NCBI GenBank assembly: GCA_014379045.1
Contig: JACMMK010000321.1
Location: 1-42,112, forward strand
DNA length: 42,112 nt
Reading direction: 5' to 3'
Source: Burkholderiales bacterium
GTDB taxonomy: Bacteria > Pseudomonadota > Gammaproteobacteria > Burkholderiales > CAIKXV01
A model generated the notes under the pieces. The model did no database searches, had not been told where the DNA came from, and worked only from the letters and a program-made list of their open reading frames with translations. Shown in pieces: positions 24,651-33,489 of this stretch. Positions within the stretch are counted from its first letter, which is position 1; the number at the start of each line of letters is the position of its first letter. A program made the translations under genes and the position numbers.

Positions 24651-25427
24651 TCAACTGCAGTAATCGGGGTACAGCTTCTCGACCAGCGCCCGCCCGGCGA
24701 TCCAGTCGCGACTTGCGGCATCGTACAGCCCCGGTCGCCCGAACAGCCGCGCGCGTTCCGCGCACAGCGCTTCGGACGGTACGATCAAATCGGTCCCGCC
24801 TGCCAGTGCCCCGATCTGCGCGCGACACGCGAGTTCCAGAAAGTGATTCTGTATGTAGACCTCGGGCACGTTGTGGCCGGCGACGAGCGCGCCGTGGTTG
24901 TGCAGGATCATCAGCCAGCGGTCGCCCATCGCGCGCGCAAGCCGGGTCGCGCCTTCGCGCGACGCATCGTCGCCGTCGTACGGGTAGTAAGCGATCTGCC
25001 CGTGAAAGCGCATCGCCTGCTGGGTCAGCATCTGCAGACCGGCCTTCTGCGCCGACACCGCGAGATTGCCCGGTGAATGCGTGTGCAGCACCGCATCGAG
25101 ATCGGGGCGCTCGCGCAGGACCGCGCCATGAATGTTGTACGCGGACATCGCCGCCTTCCAGGGCGAGGGTGCGACCTGGTTGCCGTCGAGGTCGTACTTG
25201 ACGAGGTTGCTCGCGGTCACCTGCTCCATGAACACATCCTGTGCCTTGACCAGGAAATGGTTCGGATTGTCCGGGCACCTGACCGAAAGATGGTTGTAGG
25301 TGAGGTCGACGAACACGAAGTGCGCGACGAGACGATGCGCGCATGCGAGTTCGCACCGAAGCGCCCACTCCGCGTCGCTGACGCTCGCGCGAATCCGGCT
25401 GCCGATGTCTGCGTCGACCGAGCCCAT
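24651..25427 (-). CDS. Class II aldolase/adducin family protein
   Basis: This 258-residue protein has the class II aldolase fold. It shows LTYNHLSVRCP (phosphate-loop position), VLHTHSPGNLAVS (metal-binding His pair) and ILHNHGALVAG (third His). A CAHRLVAHFVFVDLTYNH stretch near the start and the long C terminus are typical of the adducin-like subgroup found beside Bug proteins in Burkholderiales. The ATG at 25427 is chosen because GGAGGAACCACC precedes it; a longer open frame runs to 25481. The Bug gene follows after 80 bases. The enzyme probably cleaves or decarboxylates an oxo or hydroxy acid, but the substrate is not known. Confidence 0.88.
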   Translation of the reverse strand: MGSVDADIGSRIRASVSDAEWALRCELACAHRLVAHFVFVDLTYNHLSVRCPDNPNHFLVKAQDVFMEQVTASNLVKYDLDGNQVAPSPWKAAMSAYNIHGAVLRERPDLDAVLHTHSPGNLAVSAQKAGLQMLTQQAMRFHGQIAYYPYDGDDASREGATRLARAMGDRWLMILHNHGALVAGHNVPEVYIQNHFLELACRAQIGALAGGTDLIVPSEALCAERARLFGRPGLYDAASRDWIAGRALVEKLYPDYCS

Positions 25428-25542
25428 GGTGGTTCCTCCGTTGCGACACGCCGAGCTTACTGTACCCGCGCAGCGCCGCACACCGATCCGGCAGCCCTCG
25501 CAACGACGGTGCGCGCGGCGTCCACGTTCCTTCTACGAAACG

Positions 25543-26220
25543 CTAGTGCCTCAGACACTCCCCGAGCGAACGACGCTGCACGCCCGCGCCGTCGAAGTTC
25601 GCCGCGTCGAGCCAACGCTCGTAACCCGCCTTCAGCGCGGGCCACTCCCGATCGATCATCGCAAACCACGCGGTGTCGCGATTCATGCCCTTGATCACCA
25701 TGTGCTGCCGGAACACACCTTCGAAACGGAAACCGAAACGTAGCGCTGCGCGCCGGGACGGTTCGTTGAGCGCGTCGCACTTCCACTCGTATCGACGGTA
25801 CCCCAGCGTGTCGAAGACGTACTGTGCGAACAGGAACTGCGCTTCGGTCGCGACCCTGGAGCGTGAGATGCGCGGCCCCCAGTAGATGCTGCCGATCTCG
25901 ATCACCCCATGCTGCGGCGTGATCCGCATCAGCGACTGGCGCCCCTCGGCAAGCCCGCTCGCCGCATCGACGACCGCGAAACAGACCGGATCGGCGACCA
26001 GCGCGGTCTGCGCGATCCACGCGCGCAGCGCGGCGCGATCGGCGGGCGGCTGGTCGAACAGCCAGCGGAAGCGCACCTCGACGTCGGGCACCGAACTGGC
26101 CTCGAACAGCGCATCGCCGTGACACGCATCGTCGATCGGTTCGAGACGCGTGTAGTCGCCGATCAGCGCGACGCGTTCAGGCCAGGGGGGCGGCGCGAAT
26201 CCCGCCAGTTCGGACTTCAC
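25543..26220 (-). CDS. GNAT family N-acetyltransferase (RimJ/RimL type)
   Basis: This 225-residue protein starts at a GTG that overlaps the CobW stop as GTGA. It reads VALIGDYTRLEPIDDACHGDALFEAS at the start, then FAVVDAASGLAEGRQSLMRI, IEIGSIYWGPRISRSRVATEAQ and FDTLGYRRYEWKCDALNEPSRRAALRFGF, the last being the acetyl-CoA binding and N-terminal-acetylation-type segment of the RimJ/RimL branch. It probably acetylates an amino-terminal or small-molecule amine. Its position directly after a CobW-type metal-handling GTPase is fixed by the overlap, but no functional link is known. An alternative ATG much further upstream lies inside the CobW gene and is unlikely. Confidence 0.88.
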   Translation of the reverse strand: MKSELAGFAPPPWPERVALIGDYTRLEPIDDACHGDALFEASSVPDVEVRFRWLFDQPPADRAALRAWIAQTALVADPVCFAVVDAASGLAEGRQSLMRITPQHGVIEIGSIYWGPRISRSRVATEAQFLFAQYVFDTLGYRRYEWKCDALNEPSRRAALRFGFRFEGVFRQHMVIKGMNRDTAWFAMIDREWPALKAGYERWLDAANFDGAGVQRRSLGECLRH

Positions 26221-27344
26221 GGGCCGTTCGCGACGGCGGGGACAGCCTCGGGCGTGGGCAGAGGTGCCACCGGCGCGGTCGCGAAGATCGCACGGAGCAG
26301 GTTCTCGATCAGCGCGCGCGGAATATTCCGGGTGATGAACACCAGGCGCGAGCGATGGTCGTCGCTCGGCCATGCATAGAGCGTGACCGGCGGGTGAAAC
26401 AGATGCTGCACCCCCTGCACGACCACCGGTCCGCGCTCGCCTTCGATATCGACGAGCCCCTTGACGCGCAGCAGGTCGGGGCCACGCAGCGACGTCAACA
26501 CCTCCATCGCGATCGAAAACGTCTTCCAGGTAAACGACTTGTCGTAGTACAGACAGAACGAATCGACCCCGGCCGTGTGCTGCCCGCGCGGACGCGGTTT
26601 GTCTGGCCGCAACGCAAACCCCGGCGCGCCGGGCGCAACGGACCCGGACCCTGCCGCTTCGATCGGCACGAACGCCTGGCTGCCGAGCCAGCGTTCGATC
26701 GCCGCTTCCGAGGCGCGCGCGTTGCGCACACCGACATCGACCAGAAACGATGGATCGAGGTCACCCATCACGCAGCGCACGATCGCGGCATGCGGATTCA
26801 ATTCGCGCAGGCGCGCTTCCAGTAGCTCGACTTCTTCGGGTGAGGCCAGATCGGTCTTGGTAATCACCAGGCGGTCGGCGATCGCCGCCTGCTTGACCGG
26901 CTCTTCCAATGTATCGAGCTGCTCGTTGCCGTTGACCGCATCGACCAGCGTGATCACCGCGTCGAGCGCGTAGGTGTTGCACACCGAGGTGTCGGTGATC
27001 ATCGTGTGGATCACCGGCGCGGGGTCGGCGAGGCCGGTAGTCTCGATCACGACGCGGTTGAAATCGATCGTCTCGCCGTTGCGCCGCTTCATCCACAGAT
27101 CTACCAGCGTCTCCTGCAGATCGCCGCGCACGCGGCAGCACAGGCAGCCATTGTCGAGCACCACCATCTGTTCGCTCGAAGTCTGGACCAGATCGTGATC
27201 GATCGATTGTTCGCCGAACTCGTTGATGATGACGGCGACCCGGTTCATGCCGGGATGACGCAGCAGCTTCCCGAGCAGTGTCGTCTTGCCGCTGCCCAGG
27301 AAGCCGGTGATCACCGATACCGGGATCTTCGCTGCTGCGCTCAT
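26217..27344 (-). CDS. CobW/COG0523 family GTP-binding metallochaperone
   Basis: This 375-residue G3E-family GTPase has the P-loop GFLGSGKTT at residues 14-22, the metal site NGCLCC (CxCC, 66-70), the switch ETTGLADP and the base-specificity motif TKTD. The C-terminal half (residues about 250-345) is a CobW C-terminal domain with VKGLVDIEGE and the final HPP and DDHRSRLVFI segments. COG0523 proteins deliver zinc, cobalt or other metals to target enzymes using GTP. Subgroup cannot be assigned without alignment. It is cytoplasmic. The GNAT gene overlaps its stop. It is downstream of the beta-propeller gene by 37 bases, so both may be expressed together. Confidence 0.9.
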   Translation of the reverse strand: MSAAAKIPVSVITGFLGSGKTTLLGKLLRHPGMNRVAVIINEFGEQSIDHDLVQTSSEQMVVLDNGCLCCRVRGDLQETLVDLWMKRRNGETIDFNRVVIETTGLADPAPVIHTMITDTSVCNTYALDAVITLVDAVNGNEQLDTLEEPVKQAAIADRLVITKTDLASPEEVELLEARLRELNPHAAIVRCVMGDLDPSFLVDVGVRNARASEAAIERWLGSQAFVPIEAAGSGSVAPGAPGFALRPDKPRPRGQHTAGVDSFCLYYDKSFTWKTFSIAMEVLTSLRGPDLLRVKGLVDIEGERGPVVVQGVQHLFHPPVTLYAWPSDDHRSRLVFITRNIPRALIENLLRAIFATAPVAPLPTPEAVPAVANGP

Positions 27345-27381
27345 CGTCGCTCCCCGCCGTCCCGGATCGAAGGAGATGCCG

Positions 27382-28632
27382 CTAGAACGACGGCTCGATC
27401 ACGTAGATGCCGCCGGCAAGACGGTCGACCCCGTAGACGAGGCCCTTCTCGTCGACCCACACGTCGTTCATCTGCGCAGCCCCCGCCGGTGACAGCGCCG
27501 GCGCCGCAGGAACGTAGTAACCGATCTCCTGCGGCTGGTAGGGGTTCTTCGTGTCGTACACCCGGATCCCGCCATTGAACATCGCGCAGTAGATGATCTC
27601 GTCCGAGCACGACGAGGTCTCGACCGGGATGTTGTCATGCAGATTGTGCGCACCGAAGCGACCGCCACGCTGCCCGAAACTGTCGACCGAAGGCATCGGC
27701 ATCGTGCTGATCGACACCGGATACTTCTCGTTGGCGGTGTCGAGCATCCACACCAGCATCGGCCAATCCTTCGCGCCGTCCTGCGTGCTCTCGTCGCTCA
27801 CCACCATCAGGTTGCGACTCAGCAGAGGCATTACCGAGTGATGGAACGCCGGGCGATGCGTCCAGCGCGAGACCATCTTCGGGTTCGTGCGGTCGCTGAT
27901 GTCGAGCACCACCGCACCGTAGTCGATGTAGCCGAGGTAGGCCCGGTCAGGGCGCTTCGGCCAGACGCAGGGGTTGTGCACCCGGTAGCCGGTGCGGCCG
28001 AGTTCCTTGCCGCCCGGATCGGTGCGCCAGGTCTCCTTGTCGCCCTTCTTCGTGCCCGGCGCCCACCAGCGACCCACTTCGACCGGCTTGGAGAGGTTGC
28101 GCACATCGATGATCCGATAGATCTGGTCGTCGCGCGGGTCGTTCGGTTCGAAGTCTCCGGCGCCGGACGAAATGTGCACGGTCTCGCCGTCGACGAACCA
28201 CACCATGTGCACGCCGCGCGAATGCGGACCCGAACAGTCGAAGAAGCTGATCGACTTCGGTTCGTCGGGGTTGGCGATGTCGAACAGTTCGAAGCCGGCC
28301 GGCGTGCCCCCCAGATCGCGTGTCTGGTAGGCCACCGCCATCACGTCGCCGACGACGTCGAGCGAGTTGGAACGCACGCGCGAGTGCGGCAAGGCGGTCT
28401 GCACGACCACCTTCGGCGCACGCGGATCGGTCACATCGATGCCGGTGAAATTGGTCGGTGCGGACTCGTGCGCGACCCACAGGATGCGCCGTCCATCGCG
28501 CGCCTTCTGGATGCTGATGCCTTCACCGACGTTGCCGTTGCCGTTCAACTCGTGATGGCCCAACAACTTCATGTTGAACGCGAGTTCCTTGCTGGGCGAG
28601 GTGCCCCCTCCGAGATTGCCGCTGATCGCCAT
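27382..28632 (-). CDS. LVIVD-like beta-propeller protein, function unknown
   Basis: This 416-residue protein lacks a signal peptide. It is built of repeated strands of the type VVDIADPxxP (FTGIDVTDPRAPKVV, FELFDIANPDEPKSI, YRIIDVRNLSKPVEVG, VVLDISDRTNPKMV, IRVYDTKNPYQPQEIG), about seven blades, the pattern of LVIVD-repeat propellers. Similar proteins are widespread in bacteria as hypothetical or annotated LVIVD repeat proteins. Several His and Asp residues at the blade ends (HSRGVHMVW, HRPAFHHSV, HNLHDNIP) could bind metal. Function is unknown. RBS GGGGAG lies before the ATG. It is followed by CobW at 37 bases. Confidence 0.8.
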   Translation of the reverse strand: MAISGNLGGGTSPSKELAFNMKLLGHHELNGNGNVGEGISIQKARDGRRILWVAHESAPTNFTGIDVTDPRAPKVVVQTALPHSRVRSNSLDVVGDVMAVAYQTRDLGGTPAGFELFDIANPDEPKSISFFDCSGPHSRGVHMVWFVDGETVHISSGAGDFEPNDPRDDQIYRIIDVRNLSKPVEVGRWWAPGTKKGDKETWRTDPGGKELGRTGYRVHNPCVWPKRPDRAYLGYIDYGAVVLDISDRTNPKMVSRWTHRPAFHHSVMPLLSRNLMVVSDESTQDGAKDWPMLVWMLDTANEKYPVSISTMPMPSVDSFGQRGGRFGAHNLHDNIPVETSSCSDEIIYCAMFNGGIRVYDTKNPYQPQEIGYYVPAAPALSPAGAAQMNDVWVDEKGLVYGVDRLAGGIYVIEPSF

Positions 28633-29165
28633 TCGAACTACTCCCCCTTAGATCGTGTAAGAGGCGCCTAGTTTAGTCGATCACACGACGGCGGAACCGG
28701 CCACGCATCGCCGACTCGTGGAGCCGGGGTCGTCGTGCGCGGGGTCAGCACGACTGCGGCAGGCGGCGGCCGCCACAAACAACTCGGGGGGGCCTCTCGA
28801 CCCCCCCGGATACCGTTTCACTCGCTTGGCGACGCTCGTGTCCCGGATTCTTTTTGTTACCGGACTGGAGCACTGGGCGCGCTGCGTATCACTTGTTTCG
28901 ACGCAACTGGCGTGCGTCTTTTTCCTCCAACAACCTCCTCCTGCTAATCAGTGCTTCGACTGTTCAGCGCTGCGCGTTTTCGCAACACCGCAGAATTGCG
29001 AAGCGGAGCGAATCGTACACGCGCGCCTGGACGAAAACAATCTGTTTCCATACGAAGTCTAATAGACCGGACGTTTTCCCTCAGCGCCCCGCGAAAACTT
29101 GCGCGCCGCGCTACGAATTGCCGCGCGGAAAAGTCGAGGCGTCGGTTTAATGCACTGCAGCAGCC
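28633..29165. other. 533-base gene-free spacer with lower GC and a strong GC hairpin
   Basis: No convincing reading frame was found here between the pyrophosphatase gene (ending at 29166) and the propeller gene (starting at 28632). Roughly 28840-29150 is visibly richer in A and T than its surroundings. It contains an inverted repeat (TTCGCAA at 28979-28985 with TTGCGAA at 28996-29002) and a palindrome GGCGGCCGCC at 28765-28774. It probably holds the 3' end of one transcription unit and the promoter of the next; a small RNA is possible but not shown. Confidence 0.5.
28785..28808. terminator. GC-rich eight-pair hairpin
   Basis: CGGGGGGG pairs perfectly with CCCCCCCG around the loop CCTCTCGA. 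It lies inside the long spacer, downstream of the pyrophosphatase gene on the minus strand. There is no T run directly after the stem on either strand, so factor-independent termination is uncertain, but the stem is among the strongest in the window. Confidence 0.4.
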
Positions 29166-29714
29166 TTAAAACAGGGGCTTGCTTTTTGCAGCGTTGTAGC
29201 GCGCGACCCCCGAAAGAATTTCGGCGCGGGCCTCATCGGGACCCTCCCAACCCTCGACCCGAACCCACTTGTTCGGCTCGAGGTCCTTGTAGTGTTCGAA
29301 GAAGTGCGCGAGTTGCGCCAGGATCATCGGCATCACGTCGGCCGGTGAATGCACGCTCGTGTAGAGATTGCACACCTTGTCGATCGGCACCGCGAGCAGT
29401 TTGGTGTCTTCGCCGGCTTCGTCGGTCATCCGCAACATGCCGACCGGGCGGCAGCGCACGACCACCCCGCTGATCAGCGGATACGGGCTCAGAACCAGCA
29501 CGTCCACCGGGTCGCCGTCTCCGCACAGCGTATGCGGGACATAGCCGTAGTTGCACGGATACCGCATCGAGGTCGACATGAACCGGTCGACGAACATCGC
29601 CCCGGTGTCCTTGTCGACCTCGTACTTGACGGGGTCGGCGTTCATCGGAATCTCGATGATCACGTTGAACTCTTCGGGCAGGTCGCGGCCTGAGGTGACC
29701 CGGTCCAGATTCAT
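29166..29714 (-). CDS. ppa: Inorganic pyrophosphatase (family I)
   Basis: This 182-residue cytoplasmic enzyme hydrolyses pyrophosphate from biosynthetic reactions. The family I signature DGDPVDVLV at residues 66-74 contains the metal-binding aspartates. EFNVIIEIPMNADPVKYEVDK, the active-site RFMSTSMRYPCNYGYVP and the C-terminal HFFEHYKDLEPNKWVRVEGW segments are all present. Length equals that of E. coli Ppa (about 176). Start at ATG 29714. The gene stands 52 bases from the tautomerase gene stop upstream on the same strand. It is a housekeeping enzyme and is the only clearly essential gene recognised in the window. Confidence 0.96.
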   Translation of the reverse strand: MNLDRVTSGRDLPEEFNVIIEIPMNADPVKYEVDKDTGAMFVDRFMSTSMRYPCNYGYVPHTLCGDGDPVDVLVLSPYPLISGVVVRCRPVGMLRMTDEAGEDTKLLAVPIDKVCNLYTSVHSPADVMPMILAQLAHFFEHYKDLEPNKWVRVEGWEGPDEARAEILSGVARYNAAKSKPLF

Positions 29715-29766
29715 CGCGCGGTCCCCAATGGGCCAGCGAACTCGCTCGTGCGCGCACTCATCGCGT

Positions 29767-29955
29767 CTACTTCTTCGCGGCCAGGGTCGTGCCCGCCACG
29801 CCCCACTGCGTGCGCGGCACTTCCTGGATCGTCACCCAGACCGAATCGGCAGGGACGCCGACCGTTTCAGTGAACGCGCGTGTGACCTGTTCGATCAGCT
29901 TCGCCTTCTGTTCATCGGTGCGGCCAGGGGCCATGTAGAGTTGCGCGAGCGGCAT
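29767..29955 (-). CDS. 4-oxalocrotonate tautomerase-like protein
   Basis: This 62-residue protein is a tautomerase-superfamily monomer of the 4-OT type. The start is ATG 29955, because the following proline (MPLAQLYM) becomes the N-terminal catalytic Pro1 after removal of Met; an upstream in-frame ATG at 29991 would destroy this. The helix DEQKAKLIEQVTRAFTETVGVPADSVWVTIQEV and RTQWGVAG fit the fold. It has the usual length. It may tautomerise an enol intermediate in degradation of aromatic or dicarboxylic compounds. It lies between the aminotransferase and pyrophosphatase genes on the minus strand. Confidence 0.88.
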   Translation of the reverse strand: MPLAQLYMAPGRTDEQKAKLIEQVTRAFTETVGVPADSVWVTIQEVPRTQWGVAGTTLAAKK

Positions 29956-30049
29956 CGGAGGCTCCGGGGGGTGGCAGGAAAGAACCCCCATTATCGCTGC
30001 ACGCCGCTGCGCGCGCCCGCTCGAACTGCGGCCAGGCGCGCGGACGCGG

Positions 30050-31369
30050 TCAATCGAGCGTACGCAGTACCTCGCCGATGTGGCCGAACATCTCGTCGAT
30101 ATGCGCCTTCTGGACGATCAACGGCGGCGACAGCGCGATCGTGTCGCCGGTGATGCGCACCATGACGCCGCGCTCGAACAGCTTCACCATCGCCTCGTAG
30201 GCACGCGCGCCCGGTTTGCCGTCGCGGGCCTTCAGTTCCACCGCCGCGATCATGCCGATGTTGCGGATATCGATCACGTTGGGCAGTTCGCGCATGCCGT
30301 GCGCCGCATCGGCGAGATAGCCATGCAACGCGCGCGAAGATTCGAACAGGCCGGTGCTCTGATAAAGATCGAGTGTCGCGACCGCCGCCGCGGCCGCCAC
30401 CGGGTGTCCGGAATAGGTGTAGCCGTGGAACAGATCGATGACGTTCTCGGGACCGTGCATGAACGCGTCGAATACGTGATCTTTCACGATCACCGCACCC
30501 ATTGGAATGGTCGCGTTGGTGATGCCTTTCGCACAGCAGATCAGGTCGGGCGACACGTTGAAATACTGCGCTGCGAACGGCGTGCCCATCCGCCCGAACC
30601 CGGAGATCACCTCGTCGAAGATCAGCAGGATGCCGTGCTTGTCGCAGATCGCGCGCAGCGTTTCGAGATAGCCGACGGGCGGCGGCAACACCCCGGTCGA
30701 GCCGGCGACCGGCTCGACGATGACCGCCGCGATGTTCGATGCGTCGTGCAGCGAAACGAGGCGCTCCAGATCTTCGGCCAAGTGCGAACCCCATTTCGGC
30801 TGACCCCGCGAGAAAGCCGCCTCGCGGATGTTGTGCGTATGCGGCAGGTGATCGACCCCAGGCAGCATCTGCCCGCCGAAGATCTTGCGGTTGAGCGGAA
30901 TGCCGCCAACCGAGGTGCCGCCGAAGCCTACGCCGTGATACCCGCGCTCGCGGCCGATGAACTTCGTGCGCGTACCGTCACCGCGCGCGCGGTGATAGGC
31001 CAGGGCGATCTTCAACGCACTGTCGACCGACTCGGACCCGGAGTTCGCGAAGAACACATGGTTCATTCCCGCGGGCGCGAGACTCGCCACCTTCTCGGCC
31101 GCGCGAAACGCCATCGGATGACCCATCTGGAACGTCGGCGCGAAGTCGAGCGTGTCGAGCTGCTGCTTGATCGCGCTGATGATCTCGGCGCGGTTGTGGC
31201 CCGCGTTGACGCACCAAAGGCCGGCGCAGCCGTCCAGCACCTGGCGTCCGTCGTCCGACGTGTAGTGCATGTCCTTAGCCGACACCAGCATCCGCGGCTT
31301 CGCCTTGAATTGGCGATTGGCGGTAAACGGCATCCAGAAATGCTCGAGATTCAGATGCGGATCATTCAT
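30050..31369 (-). CDS. Class III omega-amino acid--pyruvate aminotransferase
   Basis: This 439-residue PLP enzyme is a class III aminotransferase. Family features are MPFTANRQFKAKPRMLVSAKDMHY, the PLP phosphate site ANSGSESVDSALKIA near 108-122, the Asp in IFDEVISGFGRMG (near 252) and the PLP-binding Lys281 in CCAKGITNATIPMGAV. The start and these motifs match beta-alanine--pyruvate (omega-amino acid) aminotransferases, which transfer the omega-amino group of beta-alanine, GABA or similar compounds to pyruvate. In this neighbourhood, with Bug proteins and a deacetylase-fold hydrolase, it may act in degradation of a cyclic imide, pyrimidine or similar; see findings. It starts at ATG 31369. Confidence 0.93.
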   Translation of the reverse strand: MNDPHLNLEHFWMPFTANRQFKAKPRMLVSAKDMHYTSDDGRQVLDGCAGLWCVNAGHNRAEIISAIKQQLDTLDFAPTFQMGHPMAFRAAEKVASLAPAGMNHVFFANSGSESVDSALKIALAYHRARGDGTRTKFIGRERGYHGVGFGGTSVGGIPLNRKIFGGQMLPGVDHLPHTHNIREAAFSRGQPKWGSHLAEDLERLVSLHDASNIAAVIVEPVAGSTGVLPPPVGYLETLRAICDKHGILLIFDEVISGFGRMGTPFAAQYFNVSPDLICCAKGITNATIPMGAVIVKDHVFDAFMHGPENVIDLFHGYTYSGHPVAAAAAVATLDLYQSTGLFESSRALHGYLADAAHGMRELPNVIDIRNIGMIAAVELKARDGKPGARAYEAMVKLFERGVMVRITGDTIALSPPLIVQKAHIDEMFGHIGEVLRTLD

Positions 31370-31494
31370 GACAGCCTCCGATGGGGCACGCAGACCGTGC
31401 GCGAGCGATGAAATGGTAGCGCCAAAAGCGCCGACCTCGCGTGAAGAACGCGATATTGCCCGCGCACCGGCATTCGTGCCGAGCGGCGCGCGCG

Positions 31495-32484
31495 CTACTC
31501 GAGCTTGATCCCGGTCTCCTTGATCAGTCGGGCGAGACGCTTGACGTCTTCGGCCATCAATTGGCCGAGTTGCTCGGGGGTGCTCGTTTCAATATCGACG
31601 CCCTGGCTCGAGAGCTTCTCCCTGATCTCCGGGGAATCGAGAATCTTGTTGAGCTCGGCATTCAAGCGCACGATGATCGGGCGCGGCGTGCCTGCCGGCG
31701 CGACGAACCCGAACCACGACTGGTAGTTGAAACCCGGTACCACCTCCCCGAGCGCAGGAATATCGGGCGCCGCACCGCTGCGCTTGGTGCCACTGACGCC
31801 GATCGCCTTGATCTTGCCCGCCTTCAGCTGCGGCAGCCCCGCCAGCAGCGGCAGCACGGCCACGGGCACTTCGCCGCCGATCAACGCCGGCAACGTCGCC
31901 CCCGCACCCTTGTAGGGGACATGGTTCAACTTCACCTTGGCCATCACCTGGAACAGTTCAGCGGCGAGGTGATTCGGCCCACCGTATCCCGACGACCCGT
32001 AGTCGATCGTGCCCGGCTTCGCGCGTGCAAGCGCGAGAAACTCTTTCGGCGTGCTCGCAGGAAAGCTCGGGTTGGCCGCGAGCAGCGTCATCGAAGCGCC
32101 GATCAGGCCGATCGGTGCGAATGCCTTGACCACATCCCATGAGTATTTGTTGATGGCGCCGGCGATCGACACCACCGGCTGAGCGAGATAGATCGTATGC
32201 CCGTCGGGATTCGCCTTCGCGGCGATCTCCATGCTGACCATGCCGCCGGCGCCGGGGCGTCCGTCGATCACTACGCGCTCGTTAAGGCGCTCACCGAGTC
32301 GCTCGCCGAGCACTCGTGCGATGACGTCGGACACGCCGCCCGGGAGAAAACCCGTGATCAGGCGCAGCGGACGGTCGGGGTACTTCTGAGACTGCGCCAG
32401 CGCCGGGGTCGAGACTGCCGCGGCAAGCAGCAACGCAACCGCGCCGAGAAGCGTGGAGCGGCGAAGAAAACAATGATCGATCAT
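31495..32484 (-). CDS. Bug/TctC family substrate-binding protein
   Basis: This 329-residue protein starts at ATG 32484 after an AGGAG at seven bases. The signal peptide ends at PALAQ. Family marks are YPDRPLRLITGFLPGGVSDVIAR, DGRPGAGGMVSMEIAAKANPDGHT, SSGYGGPNHLAAEL and HVPYKGAG. It should bind a small ligand in the periplasm. It follows the deacetylase-fold gene by 47 bases and precedes the aminotransferase gene by 125 bases on the same strand, so it is likely the binding protein of that catabolic cluster. No transporter membrane gene is nearby. Confidence 0.92.
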   Translation of the reverse strand: MIDHCFLRRSTLLGAVALLLAAAVSTPALAQSQKYPDRPLRLITGFLPGGVSDVIARVLGERLGERLNERVVIDGRPGAGGMVSMEIAAKANPDGHTIYLAQPVVSIAGAINKYSWDVVKAFAPIGLIGASMTLLAANPSFPASTPKEFLALARAKPGTIDYGSSGYGGPNHLAAELFQVMAKVKLNHVPYKGAGATLPALIGGEVPVAVLPLLAGLPQLKAGKIKAIGVSGTKRSGAAPDIPALGEVVPGFNYQSWFGFVAPAGTPRPIIVRLNAELNKILDSPEIREKLSSQGVDIETSTPEQLGQLMAEDVKRLARLIKETGIKLE

Positions 32485-32531
32485 CTATGACTCCTGAATG
32501 AACCCAATGAAAACCTGCGCTGCGAAACGCA

Positions 32532-33377
32532 TCACGCAGCCTTGAAGGGTGCACGCGCGTCGTACTCGTCCGCGGCCTGCGCCATCGTCACGAAGCGCGC
32601 TCCGCCGGCCGTCAACGCTGCAATCAGTCTTTCGAGCACGAGCATCCGGTGCCCGCGTCCGATCACGAACGGGTGGAAGGTGTAGGTCAGCACGCCCCAG
32701 TCGACGACCGCGCGCTGCATGTAGGTGAAGTCGGCTATCCAGTTGTCGACGACCAGATTCGCGTTCGAGTTGCCCGGCAGCAGCGTCTGCGGCGTGCGGA
32801 TGAACTCGAATACGGGATAGTCGTCGAGCGACCACGATATCGGCAGCTCGATCAGCCGCGTGGCAGGGCCGAACACCGCAGGTTGCTCGAGTTCGATCAC
32901 GTCGCCCTGGCGCACCCGATACGGCGTGTAGTCGTCGCCCATCATCGAACTGTCGTACTCAAACCCGTGCGCGAGCAGCAGCTCGACCGAATGCGGCGAC
33001 AGATCCCACGACGGCGAACGATAACCGCGTGCCGGGTGCCCGGTCAGCCGGCGGATCGCCTCGTTCGCCCGCGCGAGCCCCGCTTCTTCCTGGTCGCGCG
33101 TCAGCGCCGCCGGCGGCACATGCGTCCAGCCGTGATGCGCGATCTCGTGCCCGGCAGCAAACACCGCTTCGCATTGCCCCGGATACGTCTCGAGCGTGTG
33201 TCCAGGTATGCACCAGGTACTGCGCACGTCGTGCCGACGCAGCAACTCGAGGATCCGCGGTGCTGCCACCGGGCCGAACTCGCCGCGCGAGATCGGCGAC
33301 GGCGAGGTCATCCCACGCGAGATGAACCCCGACATCGCATCGAAGTCGAAGGTGATGCAGACGAGCAGGTCGGCCAT
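32532..33377 (-). CDS. Polysaccharide-deacetylase-fold hydrolase (PuuE/allantoinase-like)
   Basis: This 281-residue protein has the NodB/polysaccharide deacetylase fold. The start at ATG 33377 places ITFDFDAMSGF near residues 8-18 with catalytic-site Asp pair; the longer frame to 33443 is also open but less typical. The metal histidines are in GHEIAHHGWTHVPP (residues 76-89). The final LTYTFHPFVIGRGHR carries another conserved His. Cytoplasmic and without signal peptide, it resembles the PuuE/imidase subgroup, which opens cyclic amides or imides and is not a sugar deacetylase. Bug proteins lie on either side. The substrate is not proven. Confidence 0.85.
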   Translation of the reverse strand: MADLLVCITFDFDAMSGFISRGMTSPSPISRGEFGPVAAPRILELLRRHDVRSTWCIPGHTLETYPGQCEAVFAAGHEIAHHGWTHVPPAALTRDQEEAGLARANEAIRRLTGHPARGYRSPSWDLSPHSVELLLAHGFEYDSSMMGDDYTPYRVRQGDVIELEQPAVFGPATRLIELPISWSLDDYPVFEFIRTPQTLLPGNSNANLVVDNWIADFTYMQRAVVDWGVLTYTFHPFVIGRGHRMLVLERLIAALTAGGARFVTMAQAADEYDARAPFKAA

Positions 33378-33489
33378 GCGGCGGGCGCGACCGAGGTCGC
33401 GCGCTGAGGGAGAACCCCGATACTTACCACAAAGCAAGTGCAATGCCGGGCTGGAGTGTCCGGTAAAACGCTACTCGAGGGCTAGCCGC

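Noticed and set aside
28785..28808. Classic factor-independent terminator
   Set aside because: The stem is strong but no T run follows on either strand; kept only as a hairpin with low confidence.
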